From assembly GCA_029983555.1 (NCBI GenBank), contig JASBZH010000004.1, positions 1-44,446 of the forward strand: DNA of 44,446 bases, in the 5' to 3' direction. The notes beneath the pieces were generated by a model. It saw only the letters and a list, made by a program, of their open reading frames with translations, was not told where the DNA came from and did not search any database. Made by a program: the position numbers and the translations under genes. Positions 24,326-32,628 of this stretch are shown in pieces. This DNA comes from Peptoniphilus sp. (GTDB lineage Bacteria; Bacillota; Clostridia; Tissierellales; Peptoniphilaceae). Each line of letters begins with the position of its first letter. Positions within the stretch are counted from its first letter, which is position 1.

Positions 24326-26095
24326 TTATGACCTCAACAAATAAAAACTTAGGTATACATCGTTAAAATTATCATCATTTGGAAAATATATATTGGTAAA
24401 AATAATTTTATGACCAGAAAAAACTATTGAAAGATCATCAGGTTTAATCTTATAATCGTCTTTTCGAAGTGCTTTTAGCCTATCTTTTAAGTCCCTTAAA
24501 TCCAACGAATATATTTTTCTAAACTTATCTTGATTGTCTGAATAAGCTTCATATATATCAATTTTTGTTTCTTCTCTTACAAATTTATAGTCGCTATATC
24601 TACTGTCTTCAGACGATATATCCACTACAACCATGGAGCTATATCCTTCAATATCAATTGGACTTAGCTGAGACGGTTTGTCTGGGTTGTAATCTTCATT
24701 TAACATATATCCAAGATATACATCTGAATACATGCCTAGTGTATCAAATCCAAAAGTTTGAGTTACACTATCAGCTGAATATTTAAAATTCTCAGGCAAA
24801 TATGAAAGTTTATCAATTCGATTGCCACTGTCCATAAATCTCAAAATCCCAGTAATTATTTTCTTATCCTCGCTACTGATATCTGGATTTGGAATAATCT
24901 TATTTTCACTAATCATATTATTTTTTTCTAATACACTTACGAATAATCTGTTCTGCGATTTTTCAGTAATTTTAGTAGCAGATATAGGTCCAATGGATGT
25001 AAAAAGTAATATTATTGTCAATAATATTGGTATAGTAATATTTGAATTGTCTCTGTAAAAAATATAGTAGATAGTAGAGAGAAAAATCCAAATACCGCCA
25101 GCAAAAACTAAATATCTATTCTCTGTAATTCCATATTCATTAATCCTTAAAACTAGTGCAAAAAACATCATCGCTAGCAGAGGAAAAACAAAAAAAGGAA
25201 ATATTTTTTTAAATTTATTTAAAAATTTACTTGTTTCAATTCTCGATATAAAAAATAAGTAAAATACACTAAAAATTAAAAACCATAGGACTAAATTTAC
25301 AATTATGCCCTGAGGAATCTCCCAAAATATTAATATTTTGGCAAAATAGACAATTAGAATCGCTGTATATATTATAGTGATTGGAAGCAATATATATATA
25401 AGAAGTATTCTAAATGGAAGTGGATACTTATAATCTGTATATGAGTCTTTCAGTCTTGGAAATTCTGAAAGAAAAGTAATTACATTAAATAGAACAAAAA
25501 TTAATATTGCAGCTCTTGCATAAATTGTAGAGTCAAAAGAAATTTTAAATAATTTATCTAAAGCAAAAATTATTACACTAATACCCGCAAATACTATCAC
25601 ACTATAAATATTTGAAACTATAAAAGATTTCATTATTTTCATAAAATATGCAACATAGTTTTTGTGATAATAGGACTTTGCTATAAAAGAAGTTCCAGCA
25701 ACAAATGTAAGTAAAAATGTAACATACATAAATTTCGAGTCTGCTGTAAAAAGAACCCCTGATTTGCTATTTATAATTTCATACACACCATATAGTATTG
25801 GCGGACATAGGGCATATGAAATTATCATAAAAAAATGATTTTTCTTTAAATTATTTAAATTATAATAATTTGTAAGTCCTTCGTTAAATAAATTGACAAA
25901 AGAAAACAAAAATATTGCAAATAAACATAAAAATCCAAACTTTAAATAAAAGTCTTCTTTACCCTTTCCTATATAATAAGTGCTTATTATAAAGAAAATA
26001 GAGGTTAAAGCCGCTGCTATTATTGTCAGTGGGAATCTTTTAAAGGTGTTTTTTATATTTGTCGAATTAAATAATTTAATATTAAAAAACTGCAT
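24326..26095 (-). CDS. DUF4153-family integral membrane protein
   Basis: 589 residues: roughly a dozen hydrophobic helices in the first 390 residues with the DUF4153 core (YYHKNYVAYFMKIMKSFIVSNIY, then DSTIYARAAILIFVLFNVITFLSEFPR), followed by a soluble C-terminal region of about 190 residues. Function unknown. The frame is open to 26176, but the ATG pair at 26095/26098 follows GGTAGGTGA and a TATAAT promoter; the second ATG has the spacing seen at other GGTGA sites here, so I use 26095. Paired with the downstream His-tail gene. Confidence 0.85.
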   Translation of the reverse strand: MQFFNIKLFNSTNIKNTFKRFPLTIIAAALTSIFFIISTYYIGKGKEDFYLKFGFLCLFAIFLFSFVNLFNEGLTNYYNLNNLKKNHFFMIISYALCPPILYGVYEIINSKSGVLFTADSKFMYVTFLLTFVAGTSFIAKSYYHKNYVAYFMKIMKSFIVSNIYSVIVFAGISVIIFALDKLFKISFDSTIYARAAILIFVLFNVITFLSEFPRLKDSYTDYKYPLPFRILLIYILLPITIIYTAILIVYFAKILIFWEIPQGIIVNLVLWFLIFSVFYLFFISRIETSKFLNKFKKIFPFFVFPLLAMMFFALVLRINEYGITENRYLVFAGGIWIFLSTIYYIFYRDNSNITIPILLTIILLFTSIGPISATKITEKSQNRLFVSVLEKNNMISENKIIPNPDISSEDKKIITGILRFMDSGNRIDKLSYLPENFKYSADSVTQTFGFDTLGMYSDVYLGYMLNEDYNPDKPSQLSPIDIEGYSSMVVVDISSEDSRYSDYKFVREETKIDIYEAYSDNQDKFRKIYSLDLRDLKDRLKALRKDDYKIKPDDLSIVFSGHKIIFTNIYFPNDDNFNDVYLSFYLLRS

Positions 26096-26116
26096 CATTT
26101 CACCTACCTCGAATTT

Positions 26117-26144
26117 ATTATACACTAAAAATAATTTTTTTAAA
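26117..26144 (-). promoter_or_regulatory. Promoter of the DUF4153 unit
   Basis: TTTAAA (26139-26144), 16-base spacer, TATAAT (26117-26122) on the minus strand, 21 bases before the chosen ATG. Confidence 0.55.
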
Positions 26145-26186
26145 GCTTCACAGAATATCTTAAACATTGTATCCATTTTGAAACTT

Positions 26187-27446
26187 TTAGTCGCTATAAA
26201 CTACCTCTCCTCCGACAATTGTATATTTAACTTTGCCAATTAGGGTCTTATTTTTAAACGGTGTATTGGATGATTTTGATTCAAATTTTTCCAATTTATA
26301 CTCTTCATTCAAATCCAAAATAGTAATGTCGGCTGTCCTTTTTTCAGATATATCTCCCCCATTTAATCCATAAATTTTTGCTGGATTTAGACTCATAAGT
26401 TCGATTAACTTTGAAAGGCTAATAGCATTAGTTTTAACTAAATTTTCGTAGCAAACTGAAAATGAAGTTTCAAGTCCAATTATTCCAGATGGAGCTTTCG
26501 TGATATACTTCTCTTTTTCTTCTCTAGAGTGAGGTGCATGATCTGTAGCTATAATTTCTATAGTTCCTTCCTTAATACCTTCGATTATTCTAAGTCTGTC
26601 ACTTTCATCTCTAAGTGGAGGATTCATCTTTGCAAGAGGCCCATATTCTAAAACCGCAGTGTCATTTAATGCAATGTGGTGTGGTGTAACTTCAGCAAAA
26701 ATATTTGCACCATGTTCCTTTCCAAATTTTATTAAATCTACACCTGTTCCTGTAGAAATATGCTGAATAGATACTTTAGCTTTTGTATAAATTGCAAATG
26801 CAACATCGCGAGCTATAAATGATGATTCTGCAATAGATGGTGAACCGTATATCCCTATCTCTTCAGATACTTTTGAGTGATTGATTCCATTTTCTTTAAT
26901 TAAACTTGGATCTTCTTCATGAAATGAAATTAAGGTATCTAGGTTTTTTGCATTTTCCATTGCTTTTAATATCAATTCTGAATTTCTATTTGGAATTCCG
27001 TCGTCTGTAAAAGCAATAGCTCCAGCCTCTTTATTTTTTTTCATGTCGACAAGTTCTGTATCTTTAAAATTTTTAGTAAGTGCTGATACTGTATATACAT
27101 TTAAAGGAAGATCCTTTTCCTTCTTATAAAATTCTTTTATAATTTCTTCATTGTCAATTTTAGGACTTGTATTTGCCATTTGTATAACACTAGTAAATCC
27201 TCCAGCTATTGCAGCACTTGACCCAGTATTTAAATCTTCTTTATGAGTTTGTCCTGGTTCTCTAAAATGAACATGTACATCTATTAAACCTGGAACTACA
27301 ACCATTCCACTCGCATCAATTATTTTTTCATCATCAACATCTATATTTTTTGAAATCTTTGATATTTTATCTCCTTCAATATAAATATCGCAAATTTCAT
27401 CAAAATTATTTGCAGGATTTATTAATCTTCCATTTTTTATTAACAT
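26187..27446 (-). CDS. pyrC: Dihydroorotase, class I
   Basis: 419-residue zinc amidohydrolase of pyrimidine synthesis, closing carbamoyl-aspartate to dihydroorotate. DVHVHFREPGQTHKED carries the first metal histidines and ATDHAPHSREEK the catalytic Asp region; ALTDDGIPN-like segment FTDDGIPN is also conserved. Length and motifs fit the Gram-positive/archaeal class I enzyme, not the E. coli class II type. Start: ATG at 27446, GGAGG at 6 bases; a TTG one codon earlier is unlikely. It stands alone, about 4 kb from pyrF-pyrE, with its own promoter. Confidence 0.95.
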   Translation of the reverse strand: MLIKNGRLINPANNFDEICDIYIEGDKISKISKNIDVDDEKIIDASGMVVVPGLIDVHVHFREPGQTHKEDLNTGSSAAIAGGFTSVIQMANTSPKIDNEEIIKEFYKKEKDLPLNVYTVSALTKNFKDTELVDMKKNKEAGAIAFTDDGIPNRNSELILKAMENAKNLDTLISFHEEDPSLIKENGINHSKVSEEIGIYGSPSIAESSFIARDVAFAIYTKAKVSIQHISTGTGVDLIKFGKEHGANIFAEVTPHHIALNDTAVLEYGPLAKMNPPLRDESDRLRIIEGIKEGTIEIIATDHAPHSREEKEKYITKAPSGIIGLETSFSVCYENLVKTNAISLSKLIELMSLNPAKIYGLNGGDISEKRTADITILDLNEEYKLEKFESKSSNTPFKNKTLIGKVKYTIVGGEVVYSD

Positions 27447-27472
27447 CAATTTCCTCCAAAACTTTTTATTTA

Positions 27473-27481
27473 ATTATATCA
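27473..27481 (-). promoter_or_regulatory. Extended -10 promoter (TGATATAAT) of pyrC
   Basis: TGnTATAAT on the minus strand, 26 bases before the pyrC ATG; no good -35. No PyrR-type attenuator or other leader structure is visible between it and the gene. Confidence 0.65.
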
Positions 27482-27502
27482 CACTATAGCAAAAAAATCA
27501 TA

Positions 27503-27526
27503 AAAAAAGTGCAAAATGAATTGCAC
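27503..27526 (-). terminator. Intrinsic terminator after truA
   Basis: GTGCAA / TTGCAC stem with a 6-base loop followed by seven T on the minus strand. The stem starts immediately at the truA stop codon. Confidence 0.85.
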
Positions 27527-28257
27527 TAATATTCTACGTCAAGCAGGTATAAACCACAGCTTGGCGCTGTTGGTCCTGCTGCTTTTCTATTCTTTTTATC
27601 TAAAACTTCTTTCATATGAAGTTCACTAAATCTACCATTTCCTATTTCTAGGGCAGTTCCAACAATAATTCGGATCATATTTTTTAAAAAAGATTTTCCC
27701 ACAAAATCGAAATATAAAAAATTTCTGTTTTCTATAATATCAACAGAATCAATTGATCTAATAGTATCCTTAACGATAGCATTTCGCCCCATAAATGAAT
27801 TATAATCATGCTCTCCCAATAAATAATTCATAGAAGTGCGCATTTTTTCTATATTTAAATCAAATGGATATTCATAAGCCCTATTGCACAAAAGTGCATT
27901 TCGATATCTACTTCTATAGACGACATATCGATATTTTTTCTTCTTTGCAGAAAATCTCGCGTGAAAATCATCATCGACATATTTTGCACCAATTACCGAA
28001 ACATCCTCTGGCAAATTATAATTTATAACCCTAGGAAGATTTCCAATATCAATTGTTGTATCACTTTTAAAATTAGCATATTGACCTAGAGCATGTACTC
28101 CTCTGTCGGTTCTACCCGCATAATAAATTTTGGTTTTCTCCTTAATTGTATTTTGGATTCCTAAAGTCAGTTCATTTTCTACAGTACGCTTATCAGGTTG
28201 ATACTGAAAACCATAAAAATTAGTACCATCATATACAATCTTTATTAAAATATTCAT
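27526..28257 (-). CDS. truA: tRNA pseudouridine(38-40) synthase
   Basis: 243 residues. Makes pseudouridine at positions 38-40 of the tRNA anticodon arm. The catalytic Asp lies in YYAGRTDRGVHALGQ; NILIKIVYDGTNFYGFQYQP at the N-terminus and SFLKNMIRIIVGTALEIG near the C-terminus are family blocks. Overlaps ecfT by 4 bases (ATGA), the usual truA position next to the ECF genes. The ribosomal genes rplM-rpsI that often follow are absent; the unit ends here. Confidence 0.96.
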   Translation of the reverse strand: MNILIKIVYDGTNFYGFQYQPDKRTVENELTLGIQNTIKEKTKIYYAGRTDRGVHALGQYANFKSDTTIDIGNLPRVINYNLPEDVSVIGAKYVDDDFHARFSAKKKKYRYVVYRSRYRNALLCNRAYEYPFDLNIEKMRTSMNYLLGEHDYNSFMGRNAIVKDTIRSIDSVDIIENRNFLYFDFVGKSFLKNMIRIIVGTALEIGNGRFSELHMKEVLDKKNRKAAGPTAPSCGLYLLDVEY

Positions 28258-29051
28258 ACTCTTGAAACCAACACAATCGCCATATAAAATACCAAGTTTC
28301 CAACAAGCATAACTATATCTGAATTTACTATTTTAAGCTCATTCATTTTAGTTCTGCCATCACCACCTCTATAACATCTGGCCTCCATGGCAGTTGCAAG
28401 TTCCTCTGCTCTTCTAAATGAATTTATAAATAAAGGAACCAATAATGGCACCAAATTTTTAGCTCTTCTCATTAAATTTCCAGATTCAAAATCAGCACCT
28501 CTTGCCATTTGTGCTTTTATTATTTTATCTGTTTCTTCTATTAGTGTTGGAATAAATCTAAGAGCTATAGTCATCATCATTGCTATCTCGTGACTTGGTA
28601 CTCCAATTTTCCTTAATGGATTTAAAAGAGCTTCAATTCCATCAGTAAGCTCAATTGGAGAAGTTGTATAAGTAAGTATGCTCGTTCCTAGAACTAAAAG
28701 TATAAGCCTAATACCCATTAAAAGTGCAATGTTTAGACCCGTATCAGTAATTGAAATCTTCCAGATTCTAAAAATTTCTTCACCAGGTGTAAACATCAAA
28801 TTGACGATAAAAGTTATTAAAATAATCCATCTTAGTGGCCTAAGTCCTTTAAAAACCATCCTTATAGGTAGTTTTGCAACAGAAATTACAAGAACTAGGT
28901 ATAAAACAACTGGTATATACATATACATTGATTTTATAAAAAATAATGTAACTATGAATAAAATCATTGTAATAATTTTTAGTCTCGGATCATATTTATG
29001 AACAGCAGAATTTCCTGGAAAATATTGACCTATTGTAATATCTTTAAACAT
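28254..29051 (-). CDS. ecfT: ECF transporter transmembrane component EcfT
   Basis: 265-residue membrane protein (about five or six hydrophobic helices) that couples the two ATPases to vitamin-binding S components. The two Arg-containing coupling motifs are present: MARGADFESG near residue 185 and MEARCYRG near 222. Overlaps ecfA2 by 8 bases upstream and truA by 4 bases downstream. No S component lies nearby, so this is a shared (group II) module serving S components encoded elsewhere. Confidence 0.95.
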   Translation of the reverse strand: MFKDITIGQYFPGNSAVHKYDPRLKIITMILFIVTLFFIKSMYMYIPVVLYLVLVISVAKLPIRMVFKGLRPLRWIILITFIVNLMFTPGEEIFRIWKISITDTGLNIALLMGIRLILLVLGTSILTYTTSPIELTDGIEALLNPLRKIGVPSHEIAMMMTIALRFIPTLIEETDKIIKAQMARGADFESGNLMRRAKNLVPLLVPLFINSFRRAEELATAMEARCYRGGDGRTKMNELKIVNSDIVMLVGNLVFYMAIVLVSRV

Positions 29052-29910
29052 CTTTTCTACTCCTTAAATATTCTTTTAGAGATTCTTTTGCCTCATCAAC
29101 AGTAATGCAATCATCATCTACATCAAATCCCCTTTTCTTTAAAACTCTCATAAAAGAAGTGATTTGTGGTATTCCAAGACCAACAGATTTAAGCTCATCT
29201 TCCTTTTTAAAAACTTCTCTTGGAGACGAATCCATAAATACTTCTCCCTTATCCATTACTATAAGTCTCTTAGCAATTCTTGCCATATCTTCCATTGAGT
29301 GAGATACAAGAATTATAGTGATGTTCTCTTTTTTGTGAATATTGGAAACTTCACTTAATATTTCATCTCTTCCTCTTGGATCAAGACCAGCCGTTGGTTC
29401 ATCTAATATTAAAACTTTTGGGTTCATAGCTAAAACACCAGCAATGGCAACTCTTCTTTTTAAACCTCCGGAAAGTTCGAAAGGAGATTTATCTTTAAAT
29501 TCATCATATGGAAGTCCTACAGATTCCATGGCATTTTTGACTCTTTCTAAGACTTCTTTTTCACCTAATCCTAAATTTTTAGGACCAAAAGAAATGTCCC
29601 TTTCAACTGTCTCTTCAAAAAGTTGATATTCAGGATATTGAAATACTAATCCAATCTTTTTCCTAAGATCGGTTAAATTACTTGAATCTTTATCAATCTT
29701 TATACCATCTGCCACTATGCTTCCAGTTGTCGGTTTTAAAAGTCCATTTAAATGTTGAATTAATGTTGATTTTCCAGAACCTGTGTGTCCTATTAGCCCT
29801 ATAAATTCATTTTCTTCAATTTTTAAATTAACATCTTTTATGGCAACTTTTTCAAAAGGAGTATCCTTGCCATAAACGTGAGTTAAATTATTTATTTCTA
29901 TAAGTGACAT
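29044..29910 (-). CDS. ecfA2: ECF transporter ATPase EcfA2
   Basis: 288-residue ABC ATPase. Walker A GHTGSGKST (residues 36-44), Q-loop VFQYPEYQLF, signature LSGGLKRRVAIAG, Walker B VLILDEPTAGLD, switch His in ILVSHSMEDM. The signature has Leu in place of Gln, common in EcfA2. It pairs with EcfA1 to power uptake of vitamins or metals. Overlaps ecfA1 by 13 bases and ecfT by 8, so it is tightly coupled. Confidence 0.95.
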   Translation of the reverse strand: MSLIEINNLTHVYGKDTPFEKVAIKDVNLKIEENEFIGLIGHTGSGKSTLIQHLNGLLKPTTGSIVADGIKIDKDSSNLTDLRKKIGLVFQYPEYQLFEETVERDISFGPKNLGLGEKEVLERVKNAMESVGLPYDEFKDKSPFELSGGLKRRVAIAGVLAMNPKVLILDEPTAGLDPRGRDEILSEVSNIHKKENITIILVSHSMEDMARIAKRLIVMDKGEVFMDSSPREVFKKEDELKSVGLGIPQITSFMRVLKKRGFDVDDDCITVDEAKESLKEYLRSRKDV

Positions 29911-30725
29911 ATTTCATCAACCATCTCATCTATATTTAAAATTTTTGTAGACACATCAAATCCATCTTTTTTAAGTTCATTTGCAAGGTCTGTAACCTGT
30001 GGAACATCTAGTCCCATTTTTTTTATGGCATCTACATTCGAAAATACTTCTCGAGGTTTACCTTGAAGTATAATTTCTCCGTCTTCCATTATAACAAGTC
30101 TATCACTAAGTGCGGCTTCTTCCATATAATGTGTGATAAGAATTATAGTTTTATTTTGCTGCTTATTTAACTTTATTAAAGTATCTATAACTTCTTTTCT
30201 TCCACTTGGATCAAGCATAGCAGTTGGCTCATCTAAAATAATATATTTTGGAGACATTGCCAGAATTCCAGCTATTGCAACTCTTTGTTTTTGTCCACCG
30301 CTAAGTAAATGAGGGGCGTGTCTTTTGAATTTATCCATACCTACGATTTCTAAAGATCTATCCACTCTTTTTCTTATCTCTTTAGGATCAAGACCAAGAT
30401 TTTCTGGGCCAAAGGCAACTTCATCTTCAACTACCGTTGCCACTAATTGGTTATCAGGATTTTGGAAAACCATTCCTGCAACAGCCCTTATATCCCAAAT
30501 CGTTTCATCAGATCTGGTGTTAAGACCATCAACCAAAACATCACCCTCTTGTGGCACAAGAAGTCCATTTATAAGTTTTGCAAGAGTTGACTTGCCAGAA
30601 CCATTGTGTCCAAGAAGAGCAATAAATTCTCCCTCATGAATATCTAAACTCACATTTTTAATTATTTGTTTTGCATTTTCATCTTCTGTATCATATTTAA
30701 ACGATAAGTTCTTTATTTCAATCAA
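29898..30725 (-). CDS. ecfA1: ECF transporter ATPase EcfA1
   Basis: 275-residue ABC ATPase, partner of EcfA2. Walker A GHNGSGKST, Q-loop VFQNPDNQLV, signature LLSGGQKQRVAIAG, Walker B YIILDEPTAMLD, switch His in ILITHYMEEA. It starts the four-gene unit with TTG (GAGGCG 5 bases upstream); no ATG in frame keeps the conserved N-terminus IEIKNLSFKYD. Its neighbours ecfA2, ecfT and truA overlap in turn. The rplQ gene that often precedes it is missing here. Confidence 0.95.
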   Translation of the reverse strand: MIEIKNLSFKYDTEDENAKQIIKNVSLDIHEGEFIALLGHNGSGKSTLAKLINGLLVPQEGDVLVDGLNTRSDETIWDIRAVAGMVFQNPDNQLVATVVEDEVAFGPENLGLDPKEIRKRVDRSLEIVGMDKFKRHAPHLLSGGQKQRVAIAGILAMSPKYIILDEPTAMLDPSGRKEVIDTLIKLNKQQNKTIILITHYMEEAALSDRLVIMEDGEIILQGKPREVFSNVDAIKKMGLDVPQVTDLANELKKDGFDVSTKILNIDEMVDEICHL

Positions 30726-30756
30726 TTTTTCGCCTCAATTTATATTATTGTCTATT

Positions 30757-30786
30757 ATTATAAAATAAAAGTTAACAATAGTCCAA
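30757..30786 (-). promoter_or_regulatory. Probable promoter of ecfA1-ecfA2-ecfT-truA
   Basis: TTGGAC (30781-30786), 18-base spacer, TATAAT (30757-30762) on the minus strand, about 31 bases before the TTG start. The -35 matches only partly. Confidence 0.55.
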
Positions 30787-30810
30787 TTTAAAAAATAAGC
30801 CTTGACGCAT

Positions 30811-30842
30811 AAAAAATTATCAGAAATAAATCTGATAATTTT
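30811..30842 (-). terminator. Intrinsic terminator after prfB-pyrF-pyrE-DUF1232
   Basis: AAAATTATCAGA / TCTGATAATTTT perfect inverted repeat with a 6-base loop, followed by TT on the minus strand. AT-rich stem; it abuts the DUF1232 stop codon. Confidence 0.8.
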
Positions 30843-30843
30843 A

Positions 30844-31236
30844 TTATACGAATATATTATTATTTTTCCATTCTTCGTAGTCATCAAGAACATTTTTTAG
30901 CTTCTTGACGACATATGCCAAAACGCTAAGGTCATCGATAAATCCAATTCCTAATAATAAGTCTGGAACAAGATCCATTGGATTTACTAGATATACCATT
31001 GCTGCAGTAATCATAATAATATCCTTTTTCTTGACATTTTTATATGTTCCGCTCAAAAAGTCTTTTAAGAGTCCGAATATTAAAGTTAATTCCTTGGCAA
31101 AATCTGTAAAAGTTTTTTTGTTAAAAGCCATTTTTTCATACTCATCTATCAGCTTGTTAATTTTATTTTTATCTTTAAAAAGTTCCCTTGCAACTGGATT
31201 AAGTCTTCTAAAAAGTTTTATATAATTAATTTTCAT
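30844..31236 (-). CDS. DUF1232 (YkvA-like) small protein
   Basis: 130 residues. The DUF1232 core is clear: AAMVYLVNPMDLVPDLLLGIGFIDDLSVLAYVV, two short hydrophobic segments that probably associate with the membrane. Function unknown. The ATG has GGGAGG upstream. It follows pyrE by 50 bases and is the last gene before the terminator at 30811-30842. Confidence 0.88.
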   Translation of the reverse strand: MKINYIKLFRRLNPVARELFKDKNKINKLIDEYEKMAFNKKTFTDFAKELTLIFGLLKDFLSGTYKNVKKKDIIMITAAMVYLVNPMDLVPDLLLGIGFIDDLSVLAYVVKKLKNVLDDYEEWKNNNIFV

Positions 31237-31286
31237 GTTTCCTCCCGCATGAATAAATACCCAAAATTAATATATATTAAAATTTT

Positions 31287-31913
31287 TTATTTCATCCAAC
31301 TGTTGTCTTTTGGATTTTTTTGAAACTTTTTAAGTTTTTTAGATTGGTCGTAAGAGATGTAGTTTGTTTCAACTGCTATTTCTATTAATTCATCTAAATT
31401 TGTAAGGGATGCGTGAGAATAATTTGCCTTTTCAAAATTTTCTTTAGCAGACAAGAGATTATAAGTAAACACACTTACAATTCCAAGTATTTCGTATCCT
31501 TCATCTTCTAGTGCCTTAGCTGCTTCAATTGAAGATCCTGCCGTCGAAAATAAATCTTCAATTACAACAACTTTTGCACCATCAATTTTTTTACCCTCAA
31601 TTTTATTCTGTTTTCCATGGTCTTTATTTGAACTTCTGACATAACCCATAGGCAAATTCAATCTTTCTGCAATTAGTGCAGCATGAGATATACCAGCAGT
31701 TGCAGTACCCATAATATACTCCACGTCTTGAAATTTATCTTTAATTATTTCTGTCAAAGAATCTTCAACTATCTTTCTTTCTTGTGGATATGACAAAATT
31801 AATCTGTTGTCACAATAAATTGGAGATTTTATGCCTGAAGCCCAAGTATATGGATCATCTGGAGAAAGAGTTACAGCTTTTATATCTAAAAGTATCTTTG
31901 CAATATTCTTCAT
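31287..31913 (-). CDS. pyrE: Orotate phosphoribosyltransferase
   Basis: 208 residues. Converts orotate and PRPP to OMP. N-terminal KAVTLSPDDPYTWASGIKSPIYCDNR matches the family (F/W-SG-xSP-YxD); PRPP-binding loop VVIEDLFSTAGSSIEAA near residue 115 has the acidic pair (ED) although the typical STGGS is STAGS. Starts 1 base after pyrF with GGGGGA upstream, so OMP synthesis and decarboxylation are coupled. Confidence 0.95.
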   Translation of the reverse strand: MKNIAKILLDIKAVTLSPDDPYTWASGIKSPIYCDNRLILSYPQERKIVEDSLTEIIKDKFQDVEYIMGTATAGISHAALIAERLNLPMGYVRSSNKDHGKQNKIEGKKIDGAKVVVIEDLFSTAGSSIEAAKALEDEGYEILGIVSVFTYNLLSAKENFEKANYSHASLTNLDELIEIAVETNYISYDQSKKLKKFQKNPKDNSWMK

Positions 31914-31914
31914 T

Positions 31915-32619
31915 TTATTCCCCCAAAAATTCTTTTTTGATTTCTATATATTCTTTAAGTGGATCTTCTGCACTTCTAATAGGTCTACCTACTACTATAT
32001 AGTCAGATCCAAGTTCACGCGCTTCTTTTGGTGTTACAACCCTTTTTTGATCATCTAAAGCTTTCTTTACTTTTCTTATTCCAGGTGTAACTGTTATAAA
32101 ATCTTTTCCAAGTTCTTCTTTGATTTTTGGAACTTCTAATGCGGAACATACAATGCCTGATAATTCACTTTTTTTAGCAAGCTTTGCATATTGAAGTACC
32201 ACTTCATCTAATTTCAAATCTTTATCAATCTTAAGCTCTTCGTGCATAATATCTTCGTCTGTAGAAGTGAGCATTGTAACTGCTAAAGTCACTACATCTT
32301 TATTAGAATCTTTTATAACTTTACTTGCAGAAGACAACATATTAAAACCACCAGCTGCATGATAGTTAAACATGTCAACATCGAGGTCTAGAAGAGACTT
32401 TGTCGCTCCAATGCAAGTATTTGGAATATCGTGGATTTTTAAGTCAAGGAAAATTTTATGACCACGCTTCTTTATTTCCTTTACAATCTCTGGTCCTTCT
32501 TTATAAAAAAGTTCCATACCAATCTTTACAAAAACACTTTGACCTTCAAATTTATCTAAAAAATTAAGTGCTTCTTCTTTTTTTGAAAAATCCAAAGCTA
32601 TTATTACATCTTTTGCCAT
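31915..32619 (-). CDS. pyrF: Orotidine 5'-phosphate decarboxylase
   Basis: 234 residues, the short bacterial/archaeal form. Makes UMP. The catalytic Asp-Lys-Asp network is in FLDLKIHDIPNTC; VTPGIRK and DYIVVGRPI form the phosphate-binding end. Start ATG has GGAG upstream and follows the prfB stop by 9 bases. Confidence 0.96.
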   Translation of the reverse strand: MAKDVIIALDFSKKEEALNFLDKFEGQSVFVKIGMELFYKEGPEIVKEIKKRGHKIFLDLKIHDIPNTCIGATKSLLDLDVDMFNYHAAGGFNMLSSASKVIKDSNKDVVTLAVTMLTSTDEDIMHEELKIDKDLKLDEVVLQYAKLAKKSELSGIVCSALEVPKIKEELGKDFITVTPGIRKVKKALDDQKRVVTPKEARELGSDYIVVGRPIRSAEDPLKEYIEIKKEFLGE

Positions 32620-32628
32620 AATTACTCC

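Noticed and set aside
28254..30725. Dedicated vitamin transporter with its own S component
   Set aside because: No S-component gene is adjacent; the overlap with truA fits the shared ECF core.
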